Origin: Latrodectus hesperus
Lineage: Eukaryota; Arthropoda; Arachnida; Araneae; Theridiidae
Length of the DNA: 64,000 bases
Direction of reading: 5' to 3'
NCBI GenBank assembly: GCA_037975125.1
Contig: CM075857.1
Location: forward strand, 94,002,905-94,066,904
The translations under genes were made by a program, and so were the position numbers. The notes under the pieces were generated by a model. It was not told the origin of the DNA. It made no database searches and saw nothing but the letters and a program-made list of their open reading frames with translations. Shown here in pieces: positions 52,269-63,623 of the stretch; position 1 is the stretch's first letter; every line of letters begins with the position of its first letter.

Positions 52269-53305
52269 CTGTACGGTCACCCTTGGCGAAATTTTCAAAA
52301 AGTCGCCAAGGCCGTATGACGTCATACACATGACGAAATTCCGACCGGGAAAACGGCGGGAGTCAAAATGGCTGAAATAGTGACAAATATTTCATACATT
52401 ATTGGTATCTATCAATATACGCAAGTAATTTTACAAAATTAACAAAAAATGCAAATTTATAGATTTCAAACATCAATGGTAAAATAATAAAGTTGATATG
52501 TTAAATTATCCATAAAATTTTTGATTAAAACAAAACACAAAAATATTTCGAATAAATATTTTGATTTCAATAAAATATTTTGATTCACAAAAATATTTCG
52601 AAAAGAACGAGGGAGCTGAAAAAAAGAAATTACTTCGGAAACGAATGCGAATAAGGAAAATATGGGAACTTCGAAAAAGTAAATATAAGTTTTAAGAAAA
52701 TCAGAATACGAATTCTAACGAAAATTCCAGAAGAATCCGAACAGGAATAACAATGAAAAATAAAGCAACATTTAGAAAAGAATAAATATAAATTATTAAG
52801 TACAAATTAAGCTGTTAAATAGAATATCTTTAAGAAATTAAATACAGAAACAATAATTTTAAAAATGTATATACAAATTATATAGTATTTTATAGTAATA
52901 ATATAAATTATAAGAATGCCATATACATAAACTAAAGAAAGAATGTATCGATACAATTTTAAACAGTAACTTTAAATTCAATTTAAATTTTTAAATTAAT
53001 GAAAAAGAGCAATACAACCTGGAATTTAATTATCCAAACTGTCAAGCAAATTATAAAACACATTAAAAATTCTTACGAAGTTAACTCGCAAAAATTTCTA
53101 GTAAAATGCTGAAATGGAACAAAATGTTTTAAATTTCATCGTGATGACGTAAACACTAAAGTTGTTAAAATTGAATTTTCACCTTAATTCTTATTGCTCT
53201 TCATCTGTATGACGAGCATCTCGCGAGAATCACATGAGACAAAAATAAGGCTCTATTCGCCAAATTCGGCTTCAAAAAAAATACGCGCAGAGGGTGACCG
53301 TACAG
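52269..53305 (+). mobile_element. Inverted-repeat element B (1,037 bp)
   Basis: TTTACTGTACGGTCACCCT (52265-52283) is perfectly inverted at 53291-53309. TA occupies both junctions (52267-52268; 53306-53307), so the element proper probably begins CTGTACGG. Sub-terminal CTTGGCGAAATTTTC, GTCGCCAAGG and TGACGTCA on the left, and ATTCGCCAAATTCGG on the right. The interior shares several hundred bp of AT-rich, ORF-less sequence with A2. Non-autonomous DNA transposon, class unknown. Confidence 0.85.
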
Positions 53306-53307
53306 TA

Positions 53308-53924
53308 AAACTGAGCCAAAAATCTTTTGATCACACATTTAGCAAGGAAAATTTTAGAAACTAATTTTATTTAAATGTTTGAAATTTTATCTTGATGACA
53401 TATCCATCGAATTTAAAATAAGATTAGGTTAGATTATTGTAATACCTCTTTCCTGACTTTTATTTTATCGCAACCAAACCCTTTAAACACAACACAACAT
53501 ATTTTACTTCATTTATAAATAATTTAGGATATAAGGAACACAACCATTTTTGAGAAAATTGTTTGGAGTTGAAATTGTAGTAAATATTAACTTATTGACT
53601 TTTAAAAAATTTGGGGTAATATGCACATATTATTTCTAGAAAGATACAAACTATTGCTTAACAAATCACCATATTTAAGATAGCAATTTTGCAAAAATTC
53701 AAGGCATGAGAATTTCAATTCAAAATTCAGATATTAATGACACATCTGCAAGGGGTTGCTTTTGCTATTATCATGAAATCACACATGAACCAATTACCAG
53801 TGCTTAAACTAAAGTCAGTGATAGAGTTATGTTTATATAATGGCAAACTCCACTGTTGGGTAGAAAGCATTACCATGTCAGGAATGATTTACAAACAGGG
53901 ACATTTTTCTTATTATAAGTACAG
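53308..53924. other. AT-rich sequence, nothing recognised
   Basis: A 70-codon ORF at 53737-53949 runs into the SINE and has no recognisable motif. Confidence 0.4.
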
Positions 53925-54200
53925 AGGCCATGCGGGCTTGGTTGGTTAGGTTGTCGTTTTCGTTTTCGGAAAGTAATGAGTTCGAATCTCGACTTAACAA
54001 ATGGCTGGAATACGTTCAATAGGTAGTGATTTCAATGATCTCCAAGGGAATTAACACCTCTTGGGGTGACAGGTCAAGTACAGGAAGGCCTTTTGTTGGT
54101 TTTCTGATTCAAAATAACGGAGATTTTTACTCAGTAGCTTCCATCTAACAAATAAGACTCAACTCTGGCCTTAGATACATGGAAAATTTAGTGATGTTAG
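53925..54200 (+). mobile_element. tRNA-derived SINE, type S3, diverged
   Basis: GAGGCCATGCGGGCTTGG then AATGAGTTCGAATCTCG (B box), and TGATCTCCAAGGGAATTAAC, the counterpart of the S3 segment TGTCCTCCAAGTGAAATAG. Confidence 0.65.
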
Positions 54201-54267
54201 ACCACAATGGGGCATCACAAGTTCTTAAGAAATGTTAATCTATCTTAACTGTTTATTATTATTAAGA

Positions 54268-54461
54268 TGGGTAAAAGTTTACAATCGAGGACCCCTTGAT
54301 AATTGGCTGTTTTTTTTTTACCCCAAAAGGTGACTAACAAGATGGTATCTGCAGCTACACAGAAGCTAAAATAAGATACGATTACCAGAAATCAAACTTT
54401 ATCGCCAAGATTTATCACCAAATATTTCGCCAAAACTAAGACGTAACCAATTCTTTACCGA
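54268..54461 (+). mobile_element. Short inverted-repeat element, family G
   Basis: TGGGTAAAAGTTTACAATCG, GGACCCCTTGAT, GGTGACTAACAAGATGG, ATTACCAGAAATC, TTTATCGCCAAGATTTATC and TTTCGCCAAAACTAAG, ending TTCTTTACCGA. Confidence 0.75.
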
Positions 54462-55585
54462 ACTCCTTGGTTGAAATATTATGTCTTTGGTGTAGCTGTC
54501 ATGGATAAAAACGTCATTTTCGGATCCAGTATGTTGAAGATTTGAAACTTGAACTTTACGAAGAATATTACGTTTAGATTGTGTTCATGCGTTAGATTTT
54601 GGAAGATTTAAGGTTTATTTTTTGGCTTGAAGTAGATCTTTCGAGAAGAGGATGCTAGATTAGGTGTCAAACTTCTCATTTCCTCATAGCTTTAAATTAA
54701 TAACCAATAATCAATGTAAAATGTTTTTGATACTGAAATAAATTATCAGTAATATATGCAATATGGAAAAAACCACTAAAAATAATCAGGATAAAAATTA
54801 GAATTATGTACAGGAATATTTCTTAAATCACGCGCAGCTGTTTAATTTTGTTAAGTGGATATAATTCATGTACATTGTAGTATCTGGCGACTATTTGGCG
54901 ATCAATAAACCGCGCTTGGCGTGGTTTGATCTCTTTCGAGAGGTTGCTATATTTTAGAACAGTTTCGGCGGAGCGAGGTCCGCGATAGGTTGTATTATTC
55001 TTGTAAGAGCAGAAAGCTCCGAGTTAATTTGTGTTTTTGTTTTTAAAATTAAATGTTTGTTTGTAATTTAATAAATGTGTTGTCCAAGAAATGGTGATAG
55101 TTAACTATCTCGGCCATTCTACACATCACATACATAAAACGTATTTATGCCAAATTATGCTTTGTTTCTATTTTTTATACAATCTTTATTAATTTACCTG
55201 AAAAAGGATTTGTCTTCAGTTTCATTCAGCTTTGAACATTTTGGTTCAATTATGAGCTTTGAGTATTTTAAATAATTGACGTAGCTGTCATATAACCCTT
55301 TTGGCACTAGTTTAAATTTAATGAATTTTCGGTGGCTTTTTCGTTTTCCAGGCAATTTAGACTTCTAGCTTTGTGAGAAGAAGCGAAAGTATTTCAATTC
55401 TATGGAAATAATTAAAGTTAAATATTGATTATATTATGAAAATGTGTACTTATAAAACATCATTTTCATCCTATCAACCACACGTGCATTGAACTCATGT
55501 TTCAAATGTGTTTTTACATATAGTTGTTATTTCACATGTCCAATAGAATTAAAATTTTTATTTTATTTGTTACATTACATATATT
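54462..55585. other. Intergenic; one GC-richer TTGGCG block
   Basis: At 54884-54990 TCTGGCGACTATTTGGCGATC and CGCTTGGCGTGG occur in a short GC-richer stretch, probably one end of a further inverted-repeat element whose partner was not found. The rest is unassigned. Confidence 0.45.
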
Positions 55586-55589
55586 CAGA

Positions 55590-55750
55590 CTTGTATGCTT
55601 GATTCTTGAGATCCGCTTATAAGTCTTCGTCGATAATAGGACCAATAGCACAATGACAGATGTACAACCACAGAAGAATAACGAAGAAAACACCCAGGGC
55701 CATGGTGGGAATCGAACCCACACTCCTACGCTCTCAAGCGATTAGCTTGA
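55590..55750 (-). mobile_element. tRNA-headed SINE-like element, type S6
   Basis: Minus strand GCTAATCGCTTGAGAGCG then GTGTGGGTTCGATTCCCACC, a well-preserved B box and T arm. The left half of the tRNA-like head is not intact and a non-tRNA body follows, so it is not called a tRNA gene. Confidence 0.55.
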
Positions 55751-55779
55751 AATTTTTAATACTTTTCTTTTGCTTAAAA

Positions 55780-56105
55780 AGTAGCCAAAGTGGCCATGTT
55801 TAGTCACGACGTTTATTCTTGTTATCAGAAGGTAGTGAGTTCAAATTCTGATTCAACTAAAGATCCATCATGTTCGCTAGCTGCGGCTGATTCACGTTCG
55901 ATACATCTTGGTCTCAATCTCCTTCACGTTAAATAATACTTCTGGAGTGCCAGACATGTCTGAAGGTTTTCTGCTGGATGCCCATTTCTTAAGTTATCCA
56001 TCCATTTCTGGAGTTCAGTATGGTACACCCAATGGGGGGCTTCCCTAGATGAAGTGACATCACTTCCTCTTCTTGTAGTGCAGAAAAAAGATCCTAGCAA
56101 CCGGA
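55780..56105 (+). mobile_element. tRNA-derived SINE, type S3, diverged
   Basis: AGTGGCCATGTTTAGTCACG, GTTATCAGAAGGTAGTGAG, TTCAAATTCTG, AAAGATCCATCATGTTCGC, then a body with extra sequence relative to other copies. Confidence 0.65.
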
Positions 56106-56271
56106 AATGAAAGTAATCTTTTGCTTAAGAAACGTAATAAATTTTAGTAATTTGATTATTTTATTCATTTAGCTATTTACAACACGTTTCTTTTCTTTTT
56201 AAATAATTTTACCTAGTAATTTATAGGTTTTTATTTAAATTTCTTCGCTATGTACATCTATTCCAGTTTAT

Positions 56272-56672
56272 GTTGTTGTTGCTTCTGACACTTGGACAAG
56301 CCAAGCTCGCTATGCCTTTGGCAGTGCGAATTAAGTCAATAGAGAGCGCGTCTTTCGTTTGGATCAGAGCACCACGAAGGTGAAAGTACGACTTTCCTCT
56401 TTATAAGGTGCCTTATCATTTTGAACCACGGTCAGGTGACGAGGCTACACCTGACCTGGCACCCTCCTCTCCACATCCACGCCACACCAGCGTAAGGACT
56501 TCGGACGTCACATATTAACGTGGACACGTCCCCAACCCACAGAGTTCCAGCAACCCAGTGAAGGAGAGTACACCGTGGTCACCCTCCCAACCACTGCCCG
56601 CGGCAAATGATGCTTCACTTTGCTGAGCTTACGGGAAGCGGCGTGAAGCTCCTGAGCCACTGGAGCTCATTC
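56272..56672 (-). mobile_element. SINE with 5S-rRNA-like head and shared tail 1
   Basis: On the minus strand the head (56672 to about 56411) has GTAAGCTCAGCAAAGTGAAG and TTGGGAGGGTGACCACGG, resembling 5S rRNA internal promoter elements. It continues directly into the same tail as S1 copies (GTCGTACTTTCACCTTCG ... GCTTGGCTTGTCCAAGTGTC) and ends AGCAACAACAACA. Its existence links the 5S-like body at 3292-3550 to the tRNA-headed family. Confidence 0.72.
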
Positions 56673-57456
56673 CATTTTATACTTTTCTTTTGCTTACAAG
56701 CTATATATTTTATAATCTTACGAACATTTACAATCTCTGTTGGTAAAAAATGAACAGTTATAAGTAATTATAGCTTTAAAAAATTATAGTTCTTATTAAC
56801 ATTTCTTCTGTCATCGATGAAATTCCGTCAAATTAAATGTATGACAGTTAAAACAGCTGTTATACACACAATCCATCATTATTTCGTTTATTTAAATAAT
56901 CATGATGTGATTTGATATATTTACAAAATTCAAAAACTCACTAAAAATATACGCCTGTTACCTGAAACTTCCCTTCTTAAGACAAACAATATTTAAACGG
57001 CCAATAAACAATTTTTCGCGGTAAATATTCCTCAACAGACGCTAAATACCCTAAACAAGCGTGTTAAAATAGCCGTGACACCTTTTGCAGTCAAGACTGA
57101 TCTACTAAGGAAGATGTGGGTGTGAAAGTGCATGAGACTGTGTCGTTTGCGACACAACCTTATACACTTTTGAATAGGGTGGAGTTTTAATGATGGAAGC
57201 TTGAGTCAAAATTGTTAAAATGACTGAGCATAAAGGGATTCTGAATTTAATGAGTACTGGAGTTAAGCATACGTTACTTGGTGCTGTAAACGTAATTGTT
57301 GTTTCCAAATTGCTTTCCTGAAGAACAGCGAAACAAAAGACAGTTTGAGTAATATTTCATATCAAATTAGAGTGTTTGCCTCGTGTAATGTTTTGAGGTA
57401 AATATCGAATGTAAGCTGACGCATCATTTTATTTTAAGAAGATTTGATTGGAAGTT
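56673..57456. other. AT-rich sequence, nothing recognised
   Basis: A 67-codon minus ORF at 57105-57308 has no recognisable motif. Confidence 0.4.
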
Positions 57457-57468
57457 TCATTTGATGTG

Positions 57469-57769
57469 GTGTTGTTTACTTATGACACTTGGACAAGCCA
57501 AGCTCGCTATGCTATGCGAATTAAGTCGATTGGGAGCGTCTTTCGTTTTAATCAGAGCACCATGAAGGTGAAAGTACGACTTTGCTCTACACACATGCCA
57601 TAGGTACCCATTTATAGGGTAGGCAACCATTCACAACTCATTCATACAAGGAAAGGACAAAGACAGGATAGATATAGAGAGAAAGTACATCCATGCCTGA
57701 ACCGGGATTCGAACCCAAGACCTCCGTATCCGTAGTCAGGCACGCTGACCACTAGACAAGTTGGTCGGC
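57469..57769 (-). mobile_element. tRNA-derived SINE, type S1, with shared tail 1
   Basis: Minus strand GCCGACCAACTTGTCTAGTG, B box GGTTCGAATCCCGG, standard spacer, shared tail ending AAGTAAACAAC. Target-site duplication TCATTTGATGTG at 57457-57468 and 57770-57781, identical. Confidence 0.93.
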
Positions 57770-57794
57770 TCATTTGATGTGTAGTACCATATAG

Positions 57795-58108
57795 TTGGAT
57801 GGTCGCAGTGACCTAGTTGGTTATGCAGTATGTTCTCGTTATAGAAAAACAATGGGTTTGAATTCTTATTCAACCGAAGATTCGTCATGTTCGCTAATAG
57901 TGTCTGTAGCACGTTAAGTAGGTTGCGGTAACAATGTCCTCCTAGTGAAATGATACCTCTGGGTTGTCAGGCCAATCATTGGGGGTCTTTCGCTTGGATC
58001 CTGCTCCTAAATTACGAAAACTCCTACCTGACCACTTCCATCCATCTGGTAGCACCAATCTCAGGGCCCGGTACAGAGAAATTTGCTGGTGCAACACCAA
58101 CTTTATTT
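57795..58108 (+). mobile_element. tRNA-derived SINE, type S3
   Basis: TGGTCGCAGTGACCTAGTTGG, GGGTTTGAATTCTTATTC, CCGAAGATTCGTCATGTTCGC, AATGTCCTCCTAGTGAAATG, CTTGGATCCTGCTCC, ending GGTGCAACACCAAC. The two overlapping ORFs here are incidental. Confidence 0.72.
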
Positions 58109-58917
58109 TTGTTGAAAGGGTTTATAAAGAATTGGACATTCTCCCCCAAAAGTTTTATCAATAAAATAGGAAGAATGAAATATTTTAAATAAAATCCAAT
58201 TCACAAAACTTGTTAAATGGTCCAATAAAAGCAAGACAAAGTTATTTAGAGTAAAAGTGGTCTGTCTTAATACCAGTCACTGTGTTAAACGATGGTTATC
58301 GTGATTTTGCTTTCTGTGTGCACTTCTGTTAAAGTAGAGATTTAGGATATTAACATGATTCTTTCATTGCAATATGTAAGAATGGCCATCTGTGATTCAG
58401 GAAAATCTTCCTAAAGATAGAACATTCGTTAAAAAAAACTTATCGCAATTTTTGGATGTTAGTGATGTCAAATCTGTTGAAAAAATGACTACAATCAAAA
58501 TGAGGTACACAGTACCAACCAAGCAGAGCAGTATATATAACATAAGTACTCTAAACACTATCAACAAAAGTTGTATTTAGCAAACTATAGTCTCTCCAAA
58601 TAGTGTATCTTAGCATAACATGTGTTTAATCAGTGAACTTGAGCCAGACCATAAATAGGATGCTCGTACCAAACCAAATCTCCACCGTTAATCAATCTAG
58701 GAACTTTACATCACATATGAGACATGCATCAAACGTGATACTCAATATAAGTTATTGTAAGACAGTGACCCTAGTGTTGGGCCAGGTTTCTGTTCTAGTT
58801 TCTCTAGGACACAGAATCTCACTCTATAAATCATTATAAAATTATTTCCTATTTTTGTATTGAAAATATGAAATGATTTCTTGGTACTTATAAGATTTCG
58901 AAATTATTTCACTCGTA
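58109..58917. other. Intergenic, nothing recognised
   Basis: A few 60-70 codon ORFs without domains. Confidence 0.45.
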
Positions 58918-59137
58918 AAAAACACCTCCACATTACTCGGCTATACTATTGAATTTATAAATCCCGTTTTATCTGACCAATAGTTTGTTCAGAGATCTGT
59001 GTTCTAAATTACTGCGAAATTTATTCACTTATTACTTCCTGTATAAGGGGTATTGTGCGACAAGCATTTTATTTATTTTAAAAATGCCGAACATTGGTAC
59101 TTAAGCCATTAGTTCACGGGCAATCCAATACTTTTGA
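58918..59137 (+). repeat. Duplicated segment, intact copy
   Basis: About 90% identical by eye to 61555-61632 plus 61834-61975, starting ACACCTCCACATTACTCGGC and ending GGGCAATCCAATACTTTTGA. Provides the uninterrupted pre-insertion version of the second copy. Confidence 0.9.
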
Positions 59138-59222
59138 GTCTATTTATTAGGTTACTAAAGTCTACTATTATTAGGTTATTGAAGTGTATAATAGGTTAGG
59201 AAACTTTTTAAGTATCATAAAA

Positions 59223-60480
59223 AAGGTAGTGAACTTGAATTACGGCTTAACCGAAGATCCGTCGTGTTCAATAAAGCCACTGAGGCAAGTTAAATATGTC
59301 GTGGTCACAATGTCCTCCAAGTGAAATAGTACCTTTGGGATGGCAAGTGAGATATTCGAGAATCCTCTGCTAGGTCCCCGCTTGTAAGTTAACAAAGACT
59401 GTCACAAAGACTTAACCGAACATCCGTCGTGTTCAATAAAGCCACTAGGGCAAGTTATATAGATCGTGGTCACAATGTCCTCCAAGTGAAATAGTACCTT
59501 TGGGATGGCAAGTGAGGTATTCGGGAATCTTCTGCTTGGTCCCCGCTTCTAAGTTAACAAAGACTGTCACAAAGACTTAACAGAACATCCGTCGTGTTCA
59601 ATAAAGCCACTAGGGCAAGTTATTTAGATCGTGGTCACAATGTCCTCCAAATGAAATAGTACCTTTGGAATGGCAAGTGAGATATTCGAGAATCTTCTGC
59701 TAGGTCCCCGCTTCTAAGTTAACAAAGACTGTCACAAAGACTTAACCGAACATCCGTCGTGTTCAATAAAGCCACTAGGGCAAGATAAATATAACGTGGT
59801 CCCGCTTCTAAATTAACAAAGACTGCCACAAAGACTTAACTGAAGATCCGTCGTGTTCAATAAAGCCACTGAGGGCATGTTATATAGATCGTGGTCACAA
59901 TGTCCTCCAAGTGAAATAGTACCTTTGGAATGGCAAGTGAGATATTCGAGAATCTTCTGCTAGGTCCCCGCTTCTAAGTTAACAAAGACTGTCACAAAGA
60001 CTTAACCGAACATCCGTCGTGGTCAATAAATCCACTAGGGCAAGATAAATATAACGTGGTCCCGCTTCTAAATTAACAAAGACTGCCACAAAGACTTAAC
60101 CGAAGATCCGTCATGTTCAATAAAGCCACTGAGGTTTTAAATATATCGTGGTCACAATGTCCTCCAAGTGAAATAGTACCTTTGGGATGGCAAGTGAGGT
60201 ATTCGGGAATCTTCTGCTTGGTCCCCGCTTCTAAGTTAACAAAGACTGTCACAAAGACTTAACCGAACATCCGTCGTGTTCAATAAAGCCACTAGGGCAA
60301 GTTATATAGATCGTGGTCACAATGTCCTCCAAGTGAAATAGTACCTTTGGGATGGCAAGTGAGGTATTCGGGAATCTTCTGCTTGGTCCCCGCTTCTAAG
60401 TTAACAAAAACTGCCATATGGCTACTTCTACCTAAGTGGTAGACCATAACTCAGGTCCATGATCTGGTGAAACAACAGCA
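59223..60480 (+). repeat. SINE (S3) whose body has expanded into a 165/94-bp tandem array
   Basis: Starts with S3 B-box region (GGTAGTGAACTTGAATTACGG) and ends with a normal S3 3' end (TGGTAGACCATAACTCAGG ... GAAACAACAGCAACG). Between them the CTTAAC(C/T)GAA marker recurs at 59246, 59411, 59576, 59741, 59835, 60001, 60095 and 60258, giving spacings 165, 165, 165, 94, 166, 94, 163. The 94-bp unit is the 165-bp unit with about 72 bp removed (ATCGTGGTCAC... lost before GTGGTCCCGCTTC). Confidence 0.93.
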
Positions 60481-60845
60481 ACGACAATGACTATTATCAT
60501 TGACCTGGAGTTATCTAATGCAATGGTAAGAGCCAATGTGAAACAATTCCGGTACACCAACACCATCATTTCTAGGAAGCCATAGGTCACAATAAAGACT
60601 TATTACATTTCAAAAGACAAGATATGAGAAATGGAACAATCATGGCCTAGTGGTATTACGGAGTTCTTTGGAGTATAGAATCTCGGTTTCCATCTCAGTC
60701 ATTATTGAATGACGAGAGACTGACGTAGCATTTCTGCTTTCTGGATGCACACTTGTCCGCGGTTTTTTTTTTCCTCCACTGTGACATGTGAATACGGTCC
60801 ACTATTTAGGGAAAGTTCTGCTGGAAGAAAATATACGTGGTGGAT
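60481..60845. other. Intergenic, nothing recognised
   Basis: Mixed-composition sequence; a short ORF at 60745-60927 runs into the next SINE. Confidence 0.4.
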
Positions 60846-60858
60846 GCTAAAATACCTT

Positions 60859-61138
60859 TCATTCATTCATTGTCGTGTGCCAGATAGGTTGGCAACAAGG
60901 GGTGCGCTGCTCCACTTTTCCAACTGAACCCTATTTAGGTGTGGAGTCCGACTTCCTCAGTACACACATGCCATAGGGACCCGTTTATAGGGTAGGCAAC
61001 CATTCACACCTCATTCATACAAGAAAAGGACAAAGGATAGATAGGGAGAGAAAGTACATCCATGCCCGAACCGGGATTCGAGCCCAGGATCTCCTTATCC
61101 GTAGTCAGGCACGCTGACAAGTAGACAAGTTGGTCGGC
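60859..61138 (-). mobile_element. tRNA-derived SINE, type S1, with tail 2
   Basis: Minus strand GCCGACCAACTTGTC, B box GGCTCGAATCCCGG, tail 2 ending TGGCACACGACAATGAATGA. Target-site duplication GCTAAAATACCTT (60846-60858) / GCTAAAATAACCTT (61139-61152). Confidence 0.9.
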
Positions 61139-61206
61139 GCTAAAATAACCTTAAAACAGAATTATGCCGTTTGGATGTCCATTACAGGGCGTTAAAGTTA
61201 TGTCAA

Positions 61207-61369
61207 TAATTATTTTGTTTGCTGCCCAATGATTTGGCTAATTAAACCAGAACCTATACAGTTTAAAGTGGATTTCAAACGCATGCAAACATCTATGTCC
61301 AAGGTGGGATTTGAATACACGAACTATTGAACGAAAGGTCAGAGCGCTAATCATTCAGCTTCCAGCTCG
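61207..61369 (-). mobile_element. SINE, type S5
   Basis: Minus strand starts CCGAGCTGGAAGCTGAATG, with a B-box-like GTATTCAAATCCCACC and body CCACTTTAAACTG, ending in CAAACAAAAT. Target-site duplication GTTAAAGTTATGTCAA (61191-61206) / GTTAAAGCTATGTCAA (61370-61385), 15 of 16 identical. Confidence 0.9.
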
Positions 61370-61554
61370 GTTAAAGCTATGTCAAATGAGCGGCTTAATA
61401 ATAGTATCGTAATATCACAATAGACACTTTTTTCAAAATGTTTTTTACTGTAATAATATCCCCATGAAGATTGTCATAGTATTTCTGAAAGCAATCAATT
61501 TATCTAGGTTTTTTCAGAAGCCATTGTTTCAGTTAAACTATATCAACAAAGATA

Positions 61555-61975
61555 AAAAAACACCCCCACATTACTCGGCTATACTATTAAATTTGTACAT
61601 CCCGTTTTATCTGACCAATAGTTTGTTCAGAGTTTGTTTGTTTGTTTTGTTTGTTTGTCGCTCAACGGTCATTTTTTGCACACGAGGGCTAATTAGACCG
61701 GGACTTACGGTTTAAAGTGGATTCCGAACCACTACAAACATCCATGCCCAAGGTAGGATTCGAACCCACGAACTGTTGAACCGAAGGCAAGAGCACTAAC
61801 CATTCGGCTGCCAGCTCGCTAGTTTGTTCAGAGATCTGTGTTCTAAAATACTGAGAAATTTATTTACTTATTACTTCCTGTATAATGTGAATTTTGCAAC
61901 AAATATTTTATTTATTTTAAAAGTGTTGAACATTGGAACTTAAGCCATTACTTCACGGGCAATCCAATACTTTTT
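61555..61975 (+). repeat. Duplicated segment, copy interrupted by a SINE
   Basis: Homologous to 58918-59137 on either side of the SINE at 61633-61819. The two copies are about 2.6 kb apart in the same orientation. Confidence 0.9.
61633..61819 (-). mobile_element. SINE, type S5, with 14-bp target-site duplication
   Basis: Minus strand GCGAGCTGGCAGCCGAATGG, GGGTTCGAATCCTACC (B box), GGGCATGGATGTTTG, ending in (CAAA)n. TAGTTTGTTCAGAG is duplicated at 61619-61632 and 61820-61833, and appears once at the matching place in the intact copy (about 58980-58993). Confidence 0.96.
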
Positions 61976-61996
61976 GACAATGTCCTCATACTAAGA

Positions 61997-62452
<456 letters not shown>

Positions 62453-62465
62453 CTTTCACTAATAT

Positions 62466-62775
62466 GCCGACCGATGGCTGAGTGGTTAGCGTTCCTGACT
62501 CATGAGCTGTGGGTCCTGGGTTCGAATCCCAGTTCAGGCATCTGTTCTTCTTTCTCTGTTCTCTCTGTGTTTCTCTGTCGTTTCTTCTGTGATGTAGTAT
62601 GAATGTTGCCCGCCCAATCAACGGGTTAGTGGTGGTATGACGCGGGTAGCGCTACTCGCCTCCATGACTTGGTTCACAGGTGCCCGCTGGGTAACGACAA
62701 ATGAGTAGAAGTTTCTGGCCTTGTTGTGTCATAGGGTTCGTAACCCAAGTGTGCCCGCCATTGAAAAAAAAACAA
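62466..62775 (+). mobile_element. tRNA-derived SINE, type S2, best copy
   Basis: The 75-bp head GCCGACCGATGGCTGAGTGG ... GGTTCGAATCCCAG has near-perfect A (TGGCTGAGTGGT) and B boxes. Then the S2 body (CTCTCTGTGTTTCTCTGTCG, CGGGTAGCGCTACTCGCC, GCCCGCTGGGTAACGAC) and a poly(A) end. Target-site duplication CTTTCACTAATAT at 62453-62465 and 62776-62788, identical, so probably a young insertion. Confidence 0.96.
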
Positions 62776-62788
62776 CTTTCACTAATAT

Positions 62789-63610
62789 ATTTCTAAAGTA
62801 TAGAACTCAATTTAAACATTAAATGTTATCAAAATAAACAATGACTATAATAATTATTTTTTACTTGACCTGAGAATTTTTGGCTTGTCCATTTATTATA
62901 ATTTCATACTTTTGAAGATGAGTTTCATATAATAATAACTTGCCGTCAATTGATAGCAACATTTCTGGCTAAATGTCGACTTTTGGGGGAAATATATAGC
63001 GATATTTCCGTTACTTTGAATTCATCCGAAATTACGAAATATCGTCTTTAGTTGAATGCGAGAAGTGCAAGTAAATACAAACACTTACGTCAAAAAGCTG
63101 ACATTTAAATGAGAAAATAGTCGATTAATAATTCAGTTCCGTCAGGCTATTGTCTCCTAAAATACACAATTCACAGATCTAAATAAGTTGTCGATGGACA
63201 AATAGTAATACCAATGTCAGTTGCAAAGTTTTCGTAGAAAGTTGTAAAGTTCTTAGACCCTAAGGAATGATTACAGAATTTCGATCCTCACATGAAAGAT
63301 TGTAATTATTTATCATTAAGAGAACATCATTAAAAGTTAATTTTCATGAAGTTTTAAATCACTTCACTTGCACGCTTCACTGAAAATTCAATCCATTTCG
63401 ATTAAATATTTAAGTTTTATTCGAGTTAAATCAACATTTTAACCGGTAAAATATTTTCGAAGTGGTTGAATTGACTTTGTTTAATACCTTATAATCAGCA
63501 ATTGTAATATCGAAAATGTTATTAAATTACTATATTTAAATTAATTATCAAAATACTTAAATTAATTCCTTAGTGGTGCAAATTATTGATTTATCTTTAT
63601 ATCATAAATA
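62789..63610. other. AT-rich sequence, nothing recognised
   Basis: No supported feature. Confidence 0.45.
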
Positions 63611-63623
63611 AACATGTTATTCT

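Noticed and set aside
59223..60480. CRISPR-like array
   Set aside because: Repeats are 165 and 94 bp with no unique spacers, derive from a SINE body and lie in an animal genome.
62466..62540. tRNA gene (near-perfect A and B boxes)
   Set aside because: The head lacks a clean acceptor stem, is followed by a SINE body and poly(A), and the whole unit is flanked by a 13-bp target-site duplication. The same applies to the other SINE heads and to 55700-55750.
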